Shown piece after piece: positions 8,412 to 20,000 of a stretch of DNA of 38,109 nucleotides. Numbering within the stretch: the stretch's first letter is position 1; every line of letters starts with the position of its first letter. The DNA is from a virus, in the IMG/VR virus record IMGVR_UViG_3300010160_000112, positions 1 to 38,109 of that record. The stretch is one strand, 5' to 3'. A model generated the notes under the pieces. The model made no database searches. It was not told the origin of the DNA and saw only the letters and a program-made list of their open reading frames with translations. The translations under genes and the position numbers were made by a program.

Positions 8412-10073
8412 ATGGCCGGATTTACATTCAACTTACCCAATGGACAGGTATTCTCACTCAAAGGCCCACCGGGCCTTGACTTTGCCCGGGCCAAAGCCAT
8501 CTTTGACCAACAAGCTGCCACTGGATCGCTAGTGGGCTTCAAGCCCGGAGATGTGCTGAGTGCATCCACACAGGCCCAGGCCGGGCTACAAAGTGCTCAG
8601 GCCGCAGTGGGGCAAGCATTAAGTGGAGTTACCGGATCTCTAGGTGCAGGTATACCCGGTGCTGCTGGCCTACTGGGCAGCGCATCGAAAAGTCTAGCCG
8701 GGGTAGGCGGAGCACTCAGTGGCAGTCTTTCGGCAGGTGTTCCGGGACTAACTGGTGCAATAGGTCCAGCGGTGTCTAGTCTCCAGGGTTCATTGTCAGG
8801 TGCAGCTGGCACTATTGGATCGCTTGCCACAACTGCCATCGGAACACTCAACAAAGCTATCAGTGGAGTACCCGGTGGTGCAACTATCAACACAGCTGAC
8901 TTTACCAAGCAGATTCCAGCATTGGGATCAATCGGCAATCTCAGTGCGCCAGATGTGACTGGAATAATGGCCTCGGCTAAAAATCTAGTAGGGCAGGCAA
9001 CAGATAAATTGAGCAATTTGAAAGGTGCAGGATCGTTTGGGTTTGATGCATCTCAGTTGGAAAAAGCCGGAATACTCAAACCCGGAACATCAGCACTGGC
9101 CGCTATAAAAAATGCTTCGTTAAGTGATCTGTTCAAGAGTGCATCATCATTTACAGGAAAACTTGGAATCAAAAGTGGAGCAGACTTGTTGGCCAATGCC
9201 CCTGCCCAAGCACAAATACAACAGGATCTAATGGTCAAAGGATTAGCCGGAATGTCGACTCTTGGTATTCCAACCGGCGCTCTCAGTGCTCCTGCATTAG
9301 GTGCTGTGGCTGTGCTGGCAGCCAAAAGTGTGACCAACGCAGTGGCTTGGCTCAAAGGAGCACCTGCTGCGGCCGGCGTGCCAGCTTCGGCAGCGACTGC
9401 TGCGGCTGCTATCGCACCAGGAGTTTCTAATGCAGATGTTGCCAGTACAACTGCATACGCGGTGAGATATACACAGCAAAAAGTACCCGAAGTATTCAAA
9501 GCCGAAGTGACACCTGTTCCTGCAGAAAATACTGCCAATAGAGAAACGCTTACTGCTGCTACCACCCGGGTGTTGGGCAATGACAAGATCCCACCACCCA
9601 ATTATACCAGATCAGATGGAATATTAGGAGGAGATGCAGCTCGTACTGCATTGTTGGCTGAATTGCAAGCAGCCAGTGATGATTTGGATTCAACATTTAA
9701 ACAATTCCAGGCCATGAGCGAAAAACTAAAAGTACTGGAAAATCAGCAAGTGGTATCTCAGCAGCAGTTTGATGCTTTTAGAGCAGAGTTTAATCAAGTC
9801 AAAGAAGGTGCCATACAGAAAAATAATGAAACTTATGTTCCTGTGTTGGCCAAGTATGATGCTGCCATAGCAGGTACCACCGTATCAGCCAGCAAGGTAT
9901 TGGAAGATACCGGCGATACATCCGCGGCAGCTGAACTCACTCGTGTGCGAAGTACGTTTTTTAGAATAGTTCTTGCTCTCAAAGCCAAAGATAGAATACG
10001 GCAGGGAGTGGCCAATGATATTGTGGCTCGTGCGAAAGAATTGAAGAAACGTATATCTACCAATGTCAGCTGA
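8412..10073 (+). CDS. Gly/Ala/Ser-rich virion protein of the hub region, function unknown
   Basis: A 553-residue protein. The N-terminus (TFNLPNGQVFSLKGPPGLDF, ARAKAIFDQQAATGSLVGF) is a module recurring in aquatic phage virion proteins. Residues about 45-190 are an Ala/Gly/Ser-rich amphipathic stretch with repeated GxLxG spacing. FGFDASQLEKAGILKPGT (about 208-226) is another recurring phage motif. A hydrophobic segment follows (GALSAPALGAVAVLAAKS, about 290). Residues 409-473 look like a coiled coil (ELQAASDDLDSTFKQF, EKLKVLENQQVVSQQQFD). It sits one base after the spike gene and before gp25, so it is probably inside the tail or hub. Size and helix content would fit a gp29-like hub/tape protein (T4 gp29 is 590 residues), but no clear similarity is seen; treat that as one alternative only. 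Confidence 0.5.
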   Translation: MAGFTFNLPNGQVFSLKGPPGLDFARAKAIFDQQAATGSLVGFKPGDVLSASTQAQAGLQSAQAAVGQALSGVTGSLGAGIPGAAGLLGSASKSLAGVGGALSGSLSAGVPGLTGAIGPAVSSLQGSLSGAAGTIGSLATTAIGTLNKAISGVPGGATINTADFTKQIPALGSIGNLSAPDVTGIMASAKNLVGQATDKLSNLKGAGSFGFDASQLEKAGILKPGTSALAAIKNASLSDLFKSASSFTGKLGIKSGADLLANAPAQAQIQQDLMVKGLAGMSTLGIPTGALSAPALGAVAVLAAKSVTNAVAWLKGAPAAAGVPASAATAAAAIAPGVSNADVASTTAYAVRYTQQKVPEVFKAEVTPVPAENTANRETLTAATTRVLGNDKIPPPNYTRSDGILGGDAARTALLAELQAASDDLDSTFKQFQAMSEKLKVLENQQVVSQQQFDAFRAEFNQVKEGAIQKNNETYVPVLAKYDAAIAGTTVSASKVLEDTGDTSAAAELTRVRSTFFRIVLALKAKDRIRQGVANDIVARAKELKKRISTNVS

Positions 10074-10093
10074 TTTTTATTGGTAAATATTGT

Positions 10094-10471
10094 ATGGCAC
10101 AGACATTCATAGGTTTCAATACCATCAACCAGTATAAAAAATTCACTCTCACTGACTTTGAATTGATCAAACGCGATCTTGCCAATGCATTCAATATCCG
10201 ACAAGGTGAACTGCCTGGACGTCCTGACTACGGCACTATAATGTGGAACTTCTTGTTTGAAAATCAAATTGAAGAACTACAGAACAGCATCGTGGCCGAA
10301 GTGCAACGTGTGGCCGGCGGCGACCCCAGAGTGTTTATTTCGGACATACAGGTGTTTCCTGAAGAAAACGGTATCTTGATACAAATAGAAGTCACTGTCA
10401 CGCCATCCACCGATGCCACTCGCCTGGGCATATTTTTTGATATCATAAGCCGACGAGCTAGTTTTGTTTAG
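10094..10471 (+). CDS. 25: gp25-like baseplate wedge subunit (GPW/gp25 family)
   Basis: A 125-residue protein of the GPW/gp25 family: LTDFELIKRDLANAFNIRQGELPGRPDYGT, then WNFLFENQIEELQNSIVAEVQRV and a C-terminal beta part (DIQVFPEENGILIQIEVTV). The conserved short strand with GRPDYGT is characteristic. In contractile injection systems gp25 links the sheath end to the wedge gp6 and seeds sheath assembly. Length is close to T4 gp25 (132). No good ribosome site precedes the ATG; the 20-base gap contains TAAATA only 4 bases before the start. Confidence 0.9.
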   Translation: MAQTFIGFNTINQYKKFTLTDFELIKRDLANAFNIRQGELPGRPDYGTIMWNFLFENQIEELQNSIVAEVQRVAGGDPRVFISDIQVFPEENGILIQIEVTVTPSTDATRLGIFFDIISRRASFV

Positions 10472-10496
10472 GATAAACTACGCAGTTTTTTGTGTC

Positions 10497-10504
10497 CATA
10501 AATA
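10497..10504 (+). promoter_or_regulatory. late-type promoter box (CATAAATA) before gp6
   Basis: CATAAATA matches seven of eight bases of the T4 late box. It lies in the 61-base gap between gp25 and gp6, 28 bases before the gp6 ATG, leaving room for a leader of about 20 bases that includes AAAGG (10518-10522). The spacing is right for a functional late promoter inside the operon. Confidence 0.5.
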
Positions 10505-10532
10505 AACAATAAGGCACAAAAGGTCGAAACCA

Positions 10533-13500
10533 ATGGCAACAACAACTAGACAAACCGCAATCTTTGGAGTAGAGGACTGGAAACAAATCTACCAGACCTA
10601 CCGCGAAGCCGACTTCCAAAGCTACGACTTTGAGACTCTGCGCAAAAGTTTTGTTGATTATCTGCGCCTGTACTATCCCGAAACATTCAACGATTACATT
10701 GAGTCTAGCGAATTTATCGCGCTGTTGGATGTGATGGCATTCATGGGCCAAGCACTGGCTTTTCGCACTGATCTCAACACACGAGAAAATTACATGGACA
10801 CTGCTGAACGTAGAGATTCAGTAGTTCAATTGGCAAACTTGGTCAGCTACACTGCTAAACGCAATACAGAAGCACAAGGCTTGCTCAAGGTGTTTTCAGT
10901 GGTCACAACAGAAAACGTCACAGACTACAACGGAGTAAATCTCAGCAATGTTACAGTAGACTGGGCAGATCCTACCAATCCTGCTTGGCAAGAACAATTT
11001 ACTACCATCATCAATGCCAGCCTGGTTGATTCGCAAAAAGTGGGTCGCCCAGGAAATCGCCAGACCATCTTGGGTGTGCGTACTGACGAATATGGTATAA
11101 ATCTAGTGCCAGGATTCTTGCCGGTAATCCCTTACACTGCCACAGTGGATGGAATCAACATGCCATTTGAAGCTATGTCCTCTACATCGATGGGCGAAGA
11201 TTATCTCTACGAACCCAGCCCTAAGATAAACCAAGCATTTAACATATTGTTCCGTAATGATCAGCTGGGATTCAACAGCAACAACACCGGATATTTCTTC
11301 ATGTTCAAGCAAGGAGTGTTACAGAATCAAGACTTCAACTTACCTGAACGAATTTCTAATCGTACGGTCAATATCAACATTGATGGTGTTAACGAACAAG
11401 ACCGTTGGTTATTCCAGTTGGACAATGTGGGAAACATCAATCGTGAATGGAAGTTTACAGAAAATGTTTATTCGGCCGCTGCCGAACAACTTGGCACCAG
11501 CCTGCGCCCTATCTTTTCAGTGACCAGTAGAGCTAACGATCAGATCACTTTGGTATTTGGCGATGGGGTTTTCAGTGAAATACCAGTGGGCACATTCCGT
11601 TGCTATGTTCGTGCATCTAATGGATTGCAATATATCATCAACCCTGAAGAAATGCAATCTGTCAGTTTGCCCATCAGCTACATCAGTCGCAGCGGCAATC
11701 TTGAAACTATAACTTTTACTTGCGGTATTACTCAACCGGTCAGCAATAGTCAATCACGCGAACCAATTGCACAGATCAAACAACGTGCGCCTGCTCAGTA
11801 CTACACACAGAATAGGATGGTCAACGGAGAAGATTACAATCTGTTTCCGTATACTCAGTACAACTCCATCCTCAAGAGCAAAGCTATCAACCGTGCCAGC
11901 ATCGGGACCAGTCGGTATCTTGATCTAGTGGACAACACCGGCAAATACAGCTCAACCAATACATTTGGCAGTGACGGCGGCCTGTGGGAACAGAACGTAT
12001 TACCTACCATATTGTTCTCCTGGAATACCAGGAATGAAATCGCAGATGTTATAACAAACCAAGTACAATCAGAATTACTAGCGCCTATTGTCAAGCAGTT
12101 TTACTATGCAAATTTTCCGCGTCAGTCGGTCAATACCGGCACCACCGCATTGAGCACCTGGCAACAAAGTACTACATTGGCCAATCAGACCACTGGATTT
12201 TTCCGTAATAGCACCGTGACCAGTACATGGACCAGTGGTACTCCTATACCAGTAGGCAATGTAGTAAGCATATCTAATCCTTTCTTTTTTGTCACACCAG
12301 GCGCGTTGATAAAATTTGTATCGCCCACAGGATATTACTTTGATCGTAATAATCGACTGGTTCAAGGAACCCCGTCTCGAGCGGACGAAACACTAGAAAT
12401 TTGGGCCAGCCCTCTGCAGGTACTGGGTGACGGATACAACGGAGGATTAGGCAATCTTCCATCGGGTGCCGGACCTGTTACTTTGAACAACTTTGTTCCT
12501 ACTGGGGCCATTGTCGATTCGATTATTCCATTGTTTGTTACTGATTTGCCATTGGACCTCGAAACTGCCATCAGCGAGCAAATTGTATTGTATCGTAATT
12601 TTGGCCTAGGCTATGATAACGATGGATCTGTTACAGGCACACCATATTCTTGGTATCTGATTACTAGTACCAATCTTGATCAGGATGCAGCCTGGAGCCA
12701 GACCGTTCCAGGAGCGGCCGGTAACACCAACGGAGTAAACACCGATGCCAGCTGGATGATACAATTTGTCACAGTGAATCAAAGTTACACTATTACCTTC
12801 CGCGGATTACAATACAATTTTGGATCAGTGCTACAGACAAGATTTTTCTTTTATGAAAATCAACAAATTTATGACAGCCGGACCGGTACGGTGATCAAGG
12901 ATTATGTCAATGTGTTAGCAGTCAATACTCAGCCAGATTCTACAGCACATCTGCCTGGAGACATCCCTGTAACTATTATAGGCCAGCCGGTGGAAAGCGA
13001 TGGATATGTGGACGATTTCCAAGTGTTGGTCAGCTATCGAGATGCAGACAGCGACGGCATTCCTGACAATCCAGATTTTTTTACAGAGATTGTTGCCCCT
13101 ACGGTAAATGCCAACGAAAAATTAGTATTCTTGCAACAGACCGTTGATTTTGACAATCTTCAACGCTATCTATTGGTAGAACGCGGACGAGTAAATTCCG
13201 ACTATGCTACCATAGATGATATTGAATTGGTCAAGAGTGAATGGTCTCCGGGCCAGGTGTTTTATGCCTACGATCAAGACACATTCTACGAACTCAGTAT
13301 TTCTGTAACAGGAGTACGTACACTTGTGGCAGTAACAGGATGGATCGCACGAACAGGTCGACAAGATTTGTACTATCAATATCGTCATAATTCTCCATTG
13401 ACTAACCGTATAGATCCCGGTACTACTAACATCATTGATTTATATGTGATACCTCAATCTTATTATACCGCCTATCAGAATTGGATCAGGGACACTACCA

Positions 13501-14000
13501 ACACTGTACCAAAGCCCAATGTGCCCACCATCGATGAACTCAATACTGCATATCAAGGATTACAAGATTATAAAATGATCAGCGACAACATCATCATCAA
13601 CCCAGTGTCGTTTAAACCAATGTTTGGTATGAAGGCAGCGTCGGAATTACGAGCTACTATAAAAGTGATACGTGCTGCTAACTCCACAGCCAGTACCAGC
13701 GAGATCAAAAGTTCAGTGGTAGCAGAAATGAATAATTACTTCAGCATTGACAAATGGAATTTTGGAGATACCTTCTACTTCTCGGAACTGGCAGCGTACC
13801 TACATCGTATGCTGGGCACAATCATCAGCTCGGTGGTACTGGTACCGTTAAACACACAAAAATCTTTTGGAGACTTGTACGAAGTACGATCAGCACCAAA
13901 CGAATTGTTTGTTAATGCAGCAACAATAGACAACATCGAAGTGATTGAAGCACTTACCAGTACCAATCTGCGTACCGCACCGGGCAGCGGAGTAATTTAA
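10533..14000 (+). CDS. 6: gp6-like baseplate wedge protein (baseplate J family)
   Basis: A 1155-residue protein. The N-terminal 200 residues are strongly typical of gp6 in T4-like phages: FETLRKSFVDYLRLYYPETF, IESSEFIALLDVMAFMGQAL, FRTDLNTRENYMDTAERRDS, LVSYTAKRNTEAQG. The central part has the baseplate-J-like segment (DQITLVFGDGVFSEIPVGTF and IKQRAPAQYYTQNRMVNGEDY). The C-terminus (FKPMFGMKAASELRATIKV, FGDTFYFSELAAYLHRMLG) is also conserved. gp6 dimers form the inner iris ring of the baseplate and couple the wedges during contraction. It is nearly twice the length of T4 gp6 (660), with beta-rich insertions between about 560 and 960. Its stop overlaps the next start (TAATG), pairing it with the giant gp7-position gene. 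Confidence 0.88.
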   Translation: MATTTRQTAIFGVEDWKQIYQTYREADFQSYDFETLRKSFVDYLRLYYPETFNDYIESSEFIALLDVMAFMGQALAFRTDLNTRENYMDTAERRDSVVQLANLVSYTAKRNTEAQGLLKVFSVVTTENVTDYNGVNLSNVTVDWADPTNPAWQEQFTTIINASLVDSQKVGRPGNRQTILGVRTDEYGINLVPGFLPVIPYTATVDGINMPFEAMSSTSMGEDYLYEPSPKINQAFNILFRNDQLGFNSNNTGYFFMFKQGVLQNQDFNLPERISNRTVNINIDGVNEQDRWLFQLDNVGNINREWKFTENVYSAAAEQLGTSLRPIFSVTSRANDQITLVFGDGVFSEIPVGTFRCYVRASNGLQYIINPEEMQSVSLPISYISRSGNLETITFTCGITQPVSNSQSREPIAQIKQRAPAQYYTQNRMVNGEDYNLFPYTQYNSILKSKAINRASIGTSRYLDLVDNTGKYSSTNTFGSDGGLWEQNVLPTILFSWNTRNEIADVITNQVQSELLAPIVKQFYYANFPRQSVNTGTTALSTWQQSTTLANQTTGFFRNSTVTSTWTSGTPIPVGNVVSISNPFFFVTPGALIKFVSPTGYYFDRNNRLVQGTPSRADETLEIWASPLQVLGDGYNGGLGNLPSGAGPVTLNNFVPTGAIVDSIIPLFVTDLPLDLETAISEQIVLYRNFGLGYDNDGSVTGTPYSWYLITSTNLDQDAAWSQTVPGAAGNTNGVNTDASWMIQFVTVNQSYTITFRGLQYNFGSVLQTRFFFYENQQIYDSRTGTVIKDYVNVLAVNTQPDSTAHLPGDIPVTIIGQPVESDGYVDDFQVLVSYRDADSDGIPDNPDFFTEIVAPTVNANEKLVFLQQTVDFDNLQRYLLVERGRVNSDYATIDDIELVKSEWSPGQVFYAYDQDTFYELSISVTGVRTLVAVTGWIARTGRQDLYYQYRHNSPLTNRIDPGTTNIIDLYVIPQSYYTAYQNWIRDTTNTVPKPNVPTIDELNTAYQGLQDYKMISDNIIINPVSFKPMFGMKAASELRATIKVIRAANSTASTSEIKSSVVAEMNNYFSIDKWNFGDTFYFSELAAYLHRMLGTIISSVVLVPLNTQKSFGDLYEVRSAPNELFVNAATIDNIEVIEALTSTNLRTAPGSGVI

Positions 14001-17000
14001 TGGCCACTATACGTTCGGTAGATTTACTCCCACAAATATTTCAAACTGATACCAACAAGCAGTTCTTGGCTGCCACTTTGGATCAACTCACACAAGAACC
14101 ACAGTTCAAGAAAACGCAAGGGTTCATTGGGCGCACAGTAGGTCCGGGAGTCAATCCCAATGACACATATGTGGTAGAGCCGGATGCCACGCGACGAGAT
14201 TATCAACTTGAGCCGGGTGTGGTCAGTTTAGTTCCTGACACCAACACTATCAAAAATGCTATTACCTATCCGGGTATCAACGATGCTGTGGGATTCAGTG
14301 GCGGCGATAGCACACGCCCTGACAGACTGTATGAGAGTGAGTATTACACCTGGGATCCATTTGTAGAGTTCGATTCGTTTGTGAACTTCAGTCAATATTT
14401 TTGGTTACCGTCGGGCCCGGATCCTGTGGATGTGGCAGCATCTACCATACCTACTACTGATAATTTCATAGTTGATCGTGAAAATGGAGTGTATACATTT
14501 TCCGGAGTTACCGGCAACGACCCGGTTATAGATCTTGTGCGCGGTGGCAGCTATACTTTTCAGGTAGCTCAGAATACCAAAGAAACAGTGAATTATCGTG
14601 TGGGTAATTCTGGCACTGCTGCATATCTAATAGACGGATTAAGCAATCCGGCACTTACGCTTGCTCGCGGTAATACCTATGTGTTTAATTTGGTGTTCAA
14701 CGGAGATTTTCCGTTCTGGATCAAAACTGCACCAGTTACTGGAGTAGGCGATGTATACAACACAGGCGTCACAAGAAACGGCGCGCTGACTGGATTAGTT
14801 ACTTTTACTGTGCCACAAGATGCGCCGGATACATTGTACTATGCAAGTCAAACACAATTGAACATGCAAGGTACATTGAATATCATTGATGGCACACCGG
14901 GCACCGGAGCAGGATTTTGGATACAAGCATCACCGGGAGTAAATGGTCGAGACCCGTCTAGCCCAAACATCAGTTCGAGAGATGTACTGGGCGTATTCAA
15001 CAACGGTACAGATCTTGGCACCGTGACTTTCAATGTGCCACTGAAAACTGCACAGAATTTTTATTACTCGCTAACCCCATTTGGCGTCAACCCCAGCGGA
15101 ACTATTATCACCCCTGTTGATTTGATTTGCGATCTTAAATTTGATGAGATCAACAACAAGCAAGTGGATGAATTCTTGGCCGTATACGGCGGCATTGATG
15201 GCACCGCCAATCTCAATGGTCGTACACTAGTATTCACTGAACCGGTAACCGATGCCGAAGCCGGTGGATGGCAAGTGACTACGTTTTTTGATCCATTGGA
15301 AGAATCAAGCGCAAACAATTTCCTAGTAGGTAGCTTTGACACTACATTTTTCAGCCAGACAACCGATGTTGCGCCCGAAGACCGGTATCAATTATGGCAA
15401 ATCAATTATGTCACGGTCAATAATTACACCTTCATGTCCTTGAGCAAGATCTCTGACATCCCGGCGCTAAACAAATTTACCGCAAGATACGGAGCTCAAT
15501 ACAGCAACACACAATGGTACAAAACAGCCGCTGGGTTATTTGAACGAATTCCATTGTTGACTGCGGCACAAGACACTTTGTATTATCAAGATGGTACTGA
15601 TCCTGAAATCTTTGGTCGTATACGTCTAATAGATCAGTCTGCTAATACCACTCTGTACATTGATTCTATCTTGGGCCAACCTAATTATACCAGTCCAACT
15701 GGTGTAGTTTTTACCAATGGCCTCAAAGTAAAATTCATTGGTGATGTAGTCCCGTCCACATATGCATCTGGAACCTTTCCGTTAGTGATCACTGCCGCAC
15801 AGGCCGGCAGCAATTATCTCACAACCGAATCTACCGCTAATCTTTACGTCAACGAGCAGATCATATTCACCGAAAGTATTGGTGGTATATTACCAGGAAC
15901 ATATTACATCCAGAGTATCGCAGCGAATGGTATACAATTCAGTATCAGCACCAAAAAAGGCGGCGGCGCCTATCCTTTACAACCTGGTACAGTAACTGGT
16001 GTTACTGCAACTGTCAACAGCGATCTAGAATACTACGTAAGCGGTGTAGGAACAGCGATTGAATTATTGTTGGTTGATATTTTTGTCACTCCCGAATCGT
16101 ATCTAGTAGATGCTAACGATAGCACCATCTACGTTGAACCAGGCTCTACAGATTATCTTACCATCGACCGGGCCAGCCGTGACCGCAATGCGTGGAGCCG
16201 TAGCAATCGCTGGTTCCATTCAGACGTTATCAACGCTACTGCAACATACAACAACGCCACAGCCACATTTGATAACAATTATCGAGCCAAGCGACCCATC
16301 ATCCAGTTCCGTCCAAATATCAAACTATGGAACATGGGCACCGAAGGCAAGGATCCGGTTGATATTATTGATTTTTCACAAACTGATGCATTCAGTAATG
16401 TGGTGGGGTCTACTGAATATACTGTAGATGGGTATACCTTTATAGACGGCAGCCGAGTGGTATTTGCTGCGGACGCTGATCAATCTGTAAAGAACAAGAT
16501 ATATGTGGTATCATTCATTGTGCCGGATACTGTGGCTCCGTTGATTTCGCAGCCTATCATCAATCTGACACCAGCTGAAGATGGAGAAGTGCTGACTGAT
16601 CAATGCACTATCTGTTTGAATGGCTCAACAACCGCAGGTGTTACATTTTGGTTTGATGGCACAGCATGGATTGAAGCACAACAAAAAACTTCAGTACAAC
16701 AGGCTCCGTTGTTCAATGTATACAACCCTGACGGATATAGCTTCGGTGATCGGGCAGTGTATCAAAGTTCTACATTCTCGGGTAGCAAATTGTTTAGTTA
16801 CGCAGTAGGAGACACCAACATTATTGATCCGATATTGCAATTTCCTTTGCAATACCTCAATATCAACAACGTAGGAGACATTGTCTTCAACAATGATTTA
16901 TACAAAGACACTTTCTTGTATGTGGTCGATAATGCTAGTGTGACATTGGATATCAGCTCAGGATCTGTCAGAGAGTATGGAACTCGTGCAACTTATCAAC

Positions 17001-20000
17001 GCCTAATTGGCTGGCAAACTGCGATCACAACAAGTCAGACCTACCAACAATTTAAATTTGAATACACTGGCGCCACACTCAAACTGGATGTCAAAGTTAA
17101 CGCTCCAGTAAACAACACACCTGCGATTAAAATATACGTAGGATCAGTATTTCAGGCGCCGGGCAATTACAGCTATATTACTGGTGCCAACAGCACAGTA
17201 ATCACATTAAACAATACCTATGTGCCAGGTGATATCATTGAAGTATTGGTGTTAAGCGACCAGCCCAGTGCTACAGCATTTTATCAAGTTCCTATCAATC
17301 TGCAGAATAACCCATTGAATGGAAATAGTCCAGAATTCACACTGGGTACCATACGAACACATTATGAAAGCATCTGTCAGAATCTGTTGACAATTCAAGG
17401 ACCGGTCAACGGCTCCAACAACACCAGAGACCTTGGCAACATAGTGCCTTATGGACTGACTATTTTGCAACAAAGTGCGCCAATGACGCTGGCTGGATAT
17501 TTCTTGCGTTCAACGGACTACAATATTTTTGCATCGTTGAGTTTTGCCGCCAGAGAATATAACAAATACAAATATCAATTGTTAGATGCTGTGACGCAGC
17601 AAACAATTGGGTTTGAATCCATAGGTCAGGTCCTGGACACTGCAATACAAGATGTCACTCTAGGTCGAGTGGAATCACAACCATTTTACTGGTCAGATAT
17701 GCTACCGTTTGGTGCAGTATATACCACTACGACTTACAACATTGAGTACACCATAACAGATTCGTTTGACACGGTTCAAGTTTATAACTATCGGACGGCA
17801 AATTATCTAGGCATGAATGTGTACCTAAATGGAGTATTGTTAACAAGAGATCGTGACTATGTGGTAGCCGCCGACGGCCCACGTGTGACTATTCTCCAGG
17901 ATTTAACATTTGGCGATCAATTGATTTTCCAAGAATACAGCGCCACATATGGCAGCTTTGCTCCTAATACTCCTACTAAATTAGGATTGTATCCAGCATT
18001 TGTGCCGCAGGTGATCACGCAAAAAGCCAGCAACGGATTGGTGCAGGTCACACAAGGACACGACGGATCGATCACTCCGTTGTTCAATGACATACGTGAT
18101 CAGGTGTTGTTGGAGTTTGAAACTAGAATATATAACAATCTCAAGCTAGATGGAAATCCTGTTCCGTTGACCATTGACGATGTGTTGCCCGGACAATTCC
18201 GTGACACAGGATTCACTTACGCAGAAATTACTAACATATTGAATCAAGATTTCTTGAGTTATGTAGGTGCTAACAAACTTGATTTTCGTGCTCAAGATTT
18301 TCGTGCTACCAATGAGTTCACATGGAACTACAGCGGTGCACAGAATAAATTAAACAACACACAAAACTTATTGGGTGCCTGGCGCGGTATCAATCGTTAC
18401 TTCTATGACACTGAACAGCCACAATACACTCCTTGGGAGATGTTGGGATTTAGTAAACAACCTCTCTGGTGGGAAGATACATATGGCCCAGCACCATACA
18501 CCGGCGATAACTTGGTGTTGTGGGACGACCTAGCAGCAGGTTATGTGGCCGATCCTATACAACCATACTTCCGGCCAGAATATGCACGTCCAGCAAGCAT
18601 TGGCTCGTCGGACGAACCACCTCGTGGAGGAATCTGGGGAGCAGGTCCGTATCCTTCTTTGCTGCCAATCATACCAACTGGTGACGAGGGGCAACTATTA
18701 AGCCCGGCTCAAAGTGTGATGGGAACATATGCATCTGCACAATTCCAGAAGAGTTGGGCACCCGGAGACGGCAGCCCTGTAGAAGCATCGTTCTGGAACA
18801 GCTCTAGTTACCCATTTGCAGTGATGCATGTGCTGGCAGTGACTCAGACTGCTAAGTTTTTTGCACTGTTTGCCGATCGTGACCTGTATCGATACAATGA
18901 AGAATTTGGGCAATACTTGCTGAATGATCGTTATCGTTTGAATGCCAACGGCATTGAAGTATACGGTAACGGGGTTAGCAAAGCTAGCTACATTGACTGG
19001 ATCGTTGATTACAACCGTCAGGCCGGTATTAATTCCACTGATGAGCTGACTGCAGACCTAGCCAATCTTGACGTGAGATTGTGTTATAGAATGGCCAGCT
19101 TTTCCGACAAGCAATACATTAAGTTGTTTACGGAAAAATCCAGTCCTAATTCTACCAATACTGCATTGTTAATTCCGGATCAGAGTTATAATCTACTGCT
19201 GTACAAAAATCAACCATTTGACCGTACTAGTTATTCAGCAGTGGTCATACAGATAGTGCCCGGCGGATATGCCATGTATGGGTACAACACATCTCAACCA
19301 TATTTCAACATAATAGCCAGTAAATCCACCGGCCAGTTGCGAACAATCACATCCGGTGGAGCCACAGTACAAGTACCCACTTTCTATACTGATACAATAG
19401 TACAGATACCGTATGGATTTATATTTGCCAACGAAACAAGTGTTTGCGATTTTTTCTTGAGCTACGGAAAATACTTAGAAAAGCAAGGTATAGTTTTTAC
19501 TGATCGTGCCAACGGATACACACTAGATTGGTTGCAGATGTGTAACGAGTTCTTGTATTGGAGTCAGCAAGGCTGGGGCGAAAACGCTCTGCTGAATCTG
19601 AATCCATTGGCAGGTAAACTTTCTGTGACTCGTGAGCAAGCGGTAGTAGATAGCATAGTTGTACAAGCCATAGACAATGTGCTGTTGGATCAAAACAATC
19701 GAGAATTGCCCACACGCAATCTCAATATCACACGGATCGACAATACCTTTACTTGCGAACCGTTGACTACCCAGACTTTGAGTTTTATTGATCTGAAATA
19801 TACCACACACGAACACATGATTGTGCTAGACAATCAGAGTGTGTTTGGTGATTTAATTTATCAACCTATCACCGGAGCACGTCAGAGCCGCTTGGTGTTG
19901 GTGGCCGCCAACACTGACAATTGGACTGGGCAGATTAACACCCCAGGTTTTGTTCTTAATCTAAACAACGTGGAAGAATGGTCGGGATTAAAACGCTATA

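Noticed and set aside
10084-10089. TAAATA box directly before gp25
   Set aside because: Only 4 bases separate it from the ATG, so transcription would begin at or after the start codon; probably part of a plain AT-rich spacer. The TAAATA at 29149-29154, 7 bases before its ATG, was set aside for the same reason.
10467-10482. GTTTA-GGA-TAAAC hairpin after gp25 as a terminator
   Set aside because: The stem is only 5 bp, AT-rich and not followed directly by a T-run, so termination there is unlikely.
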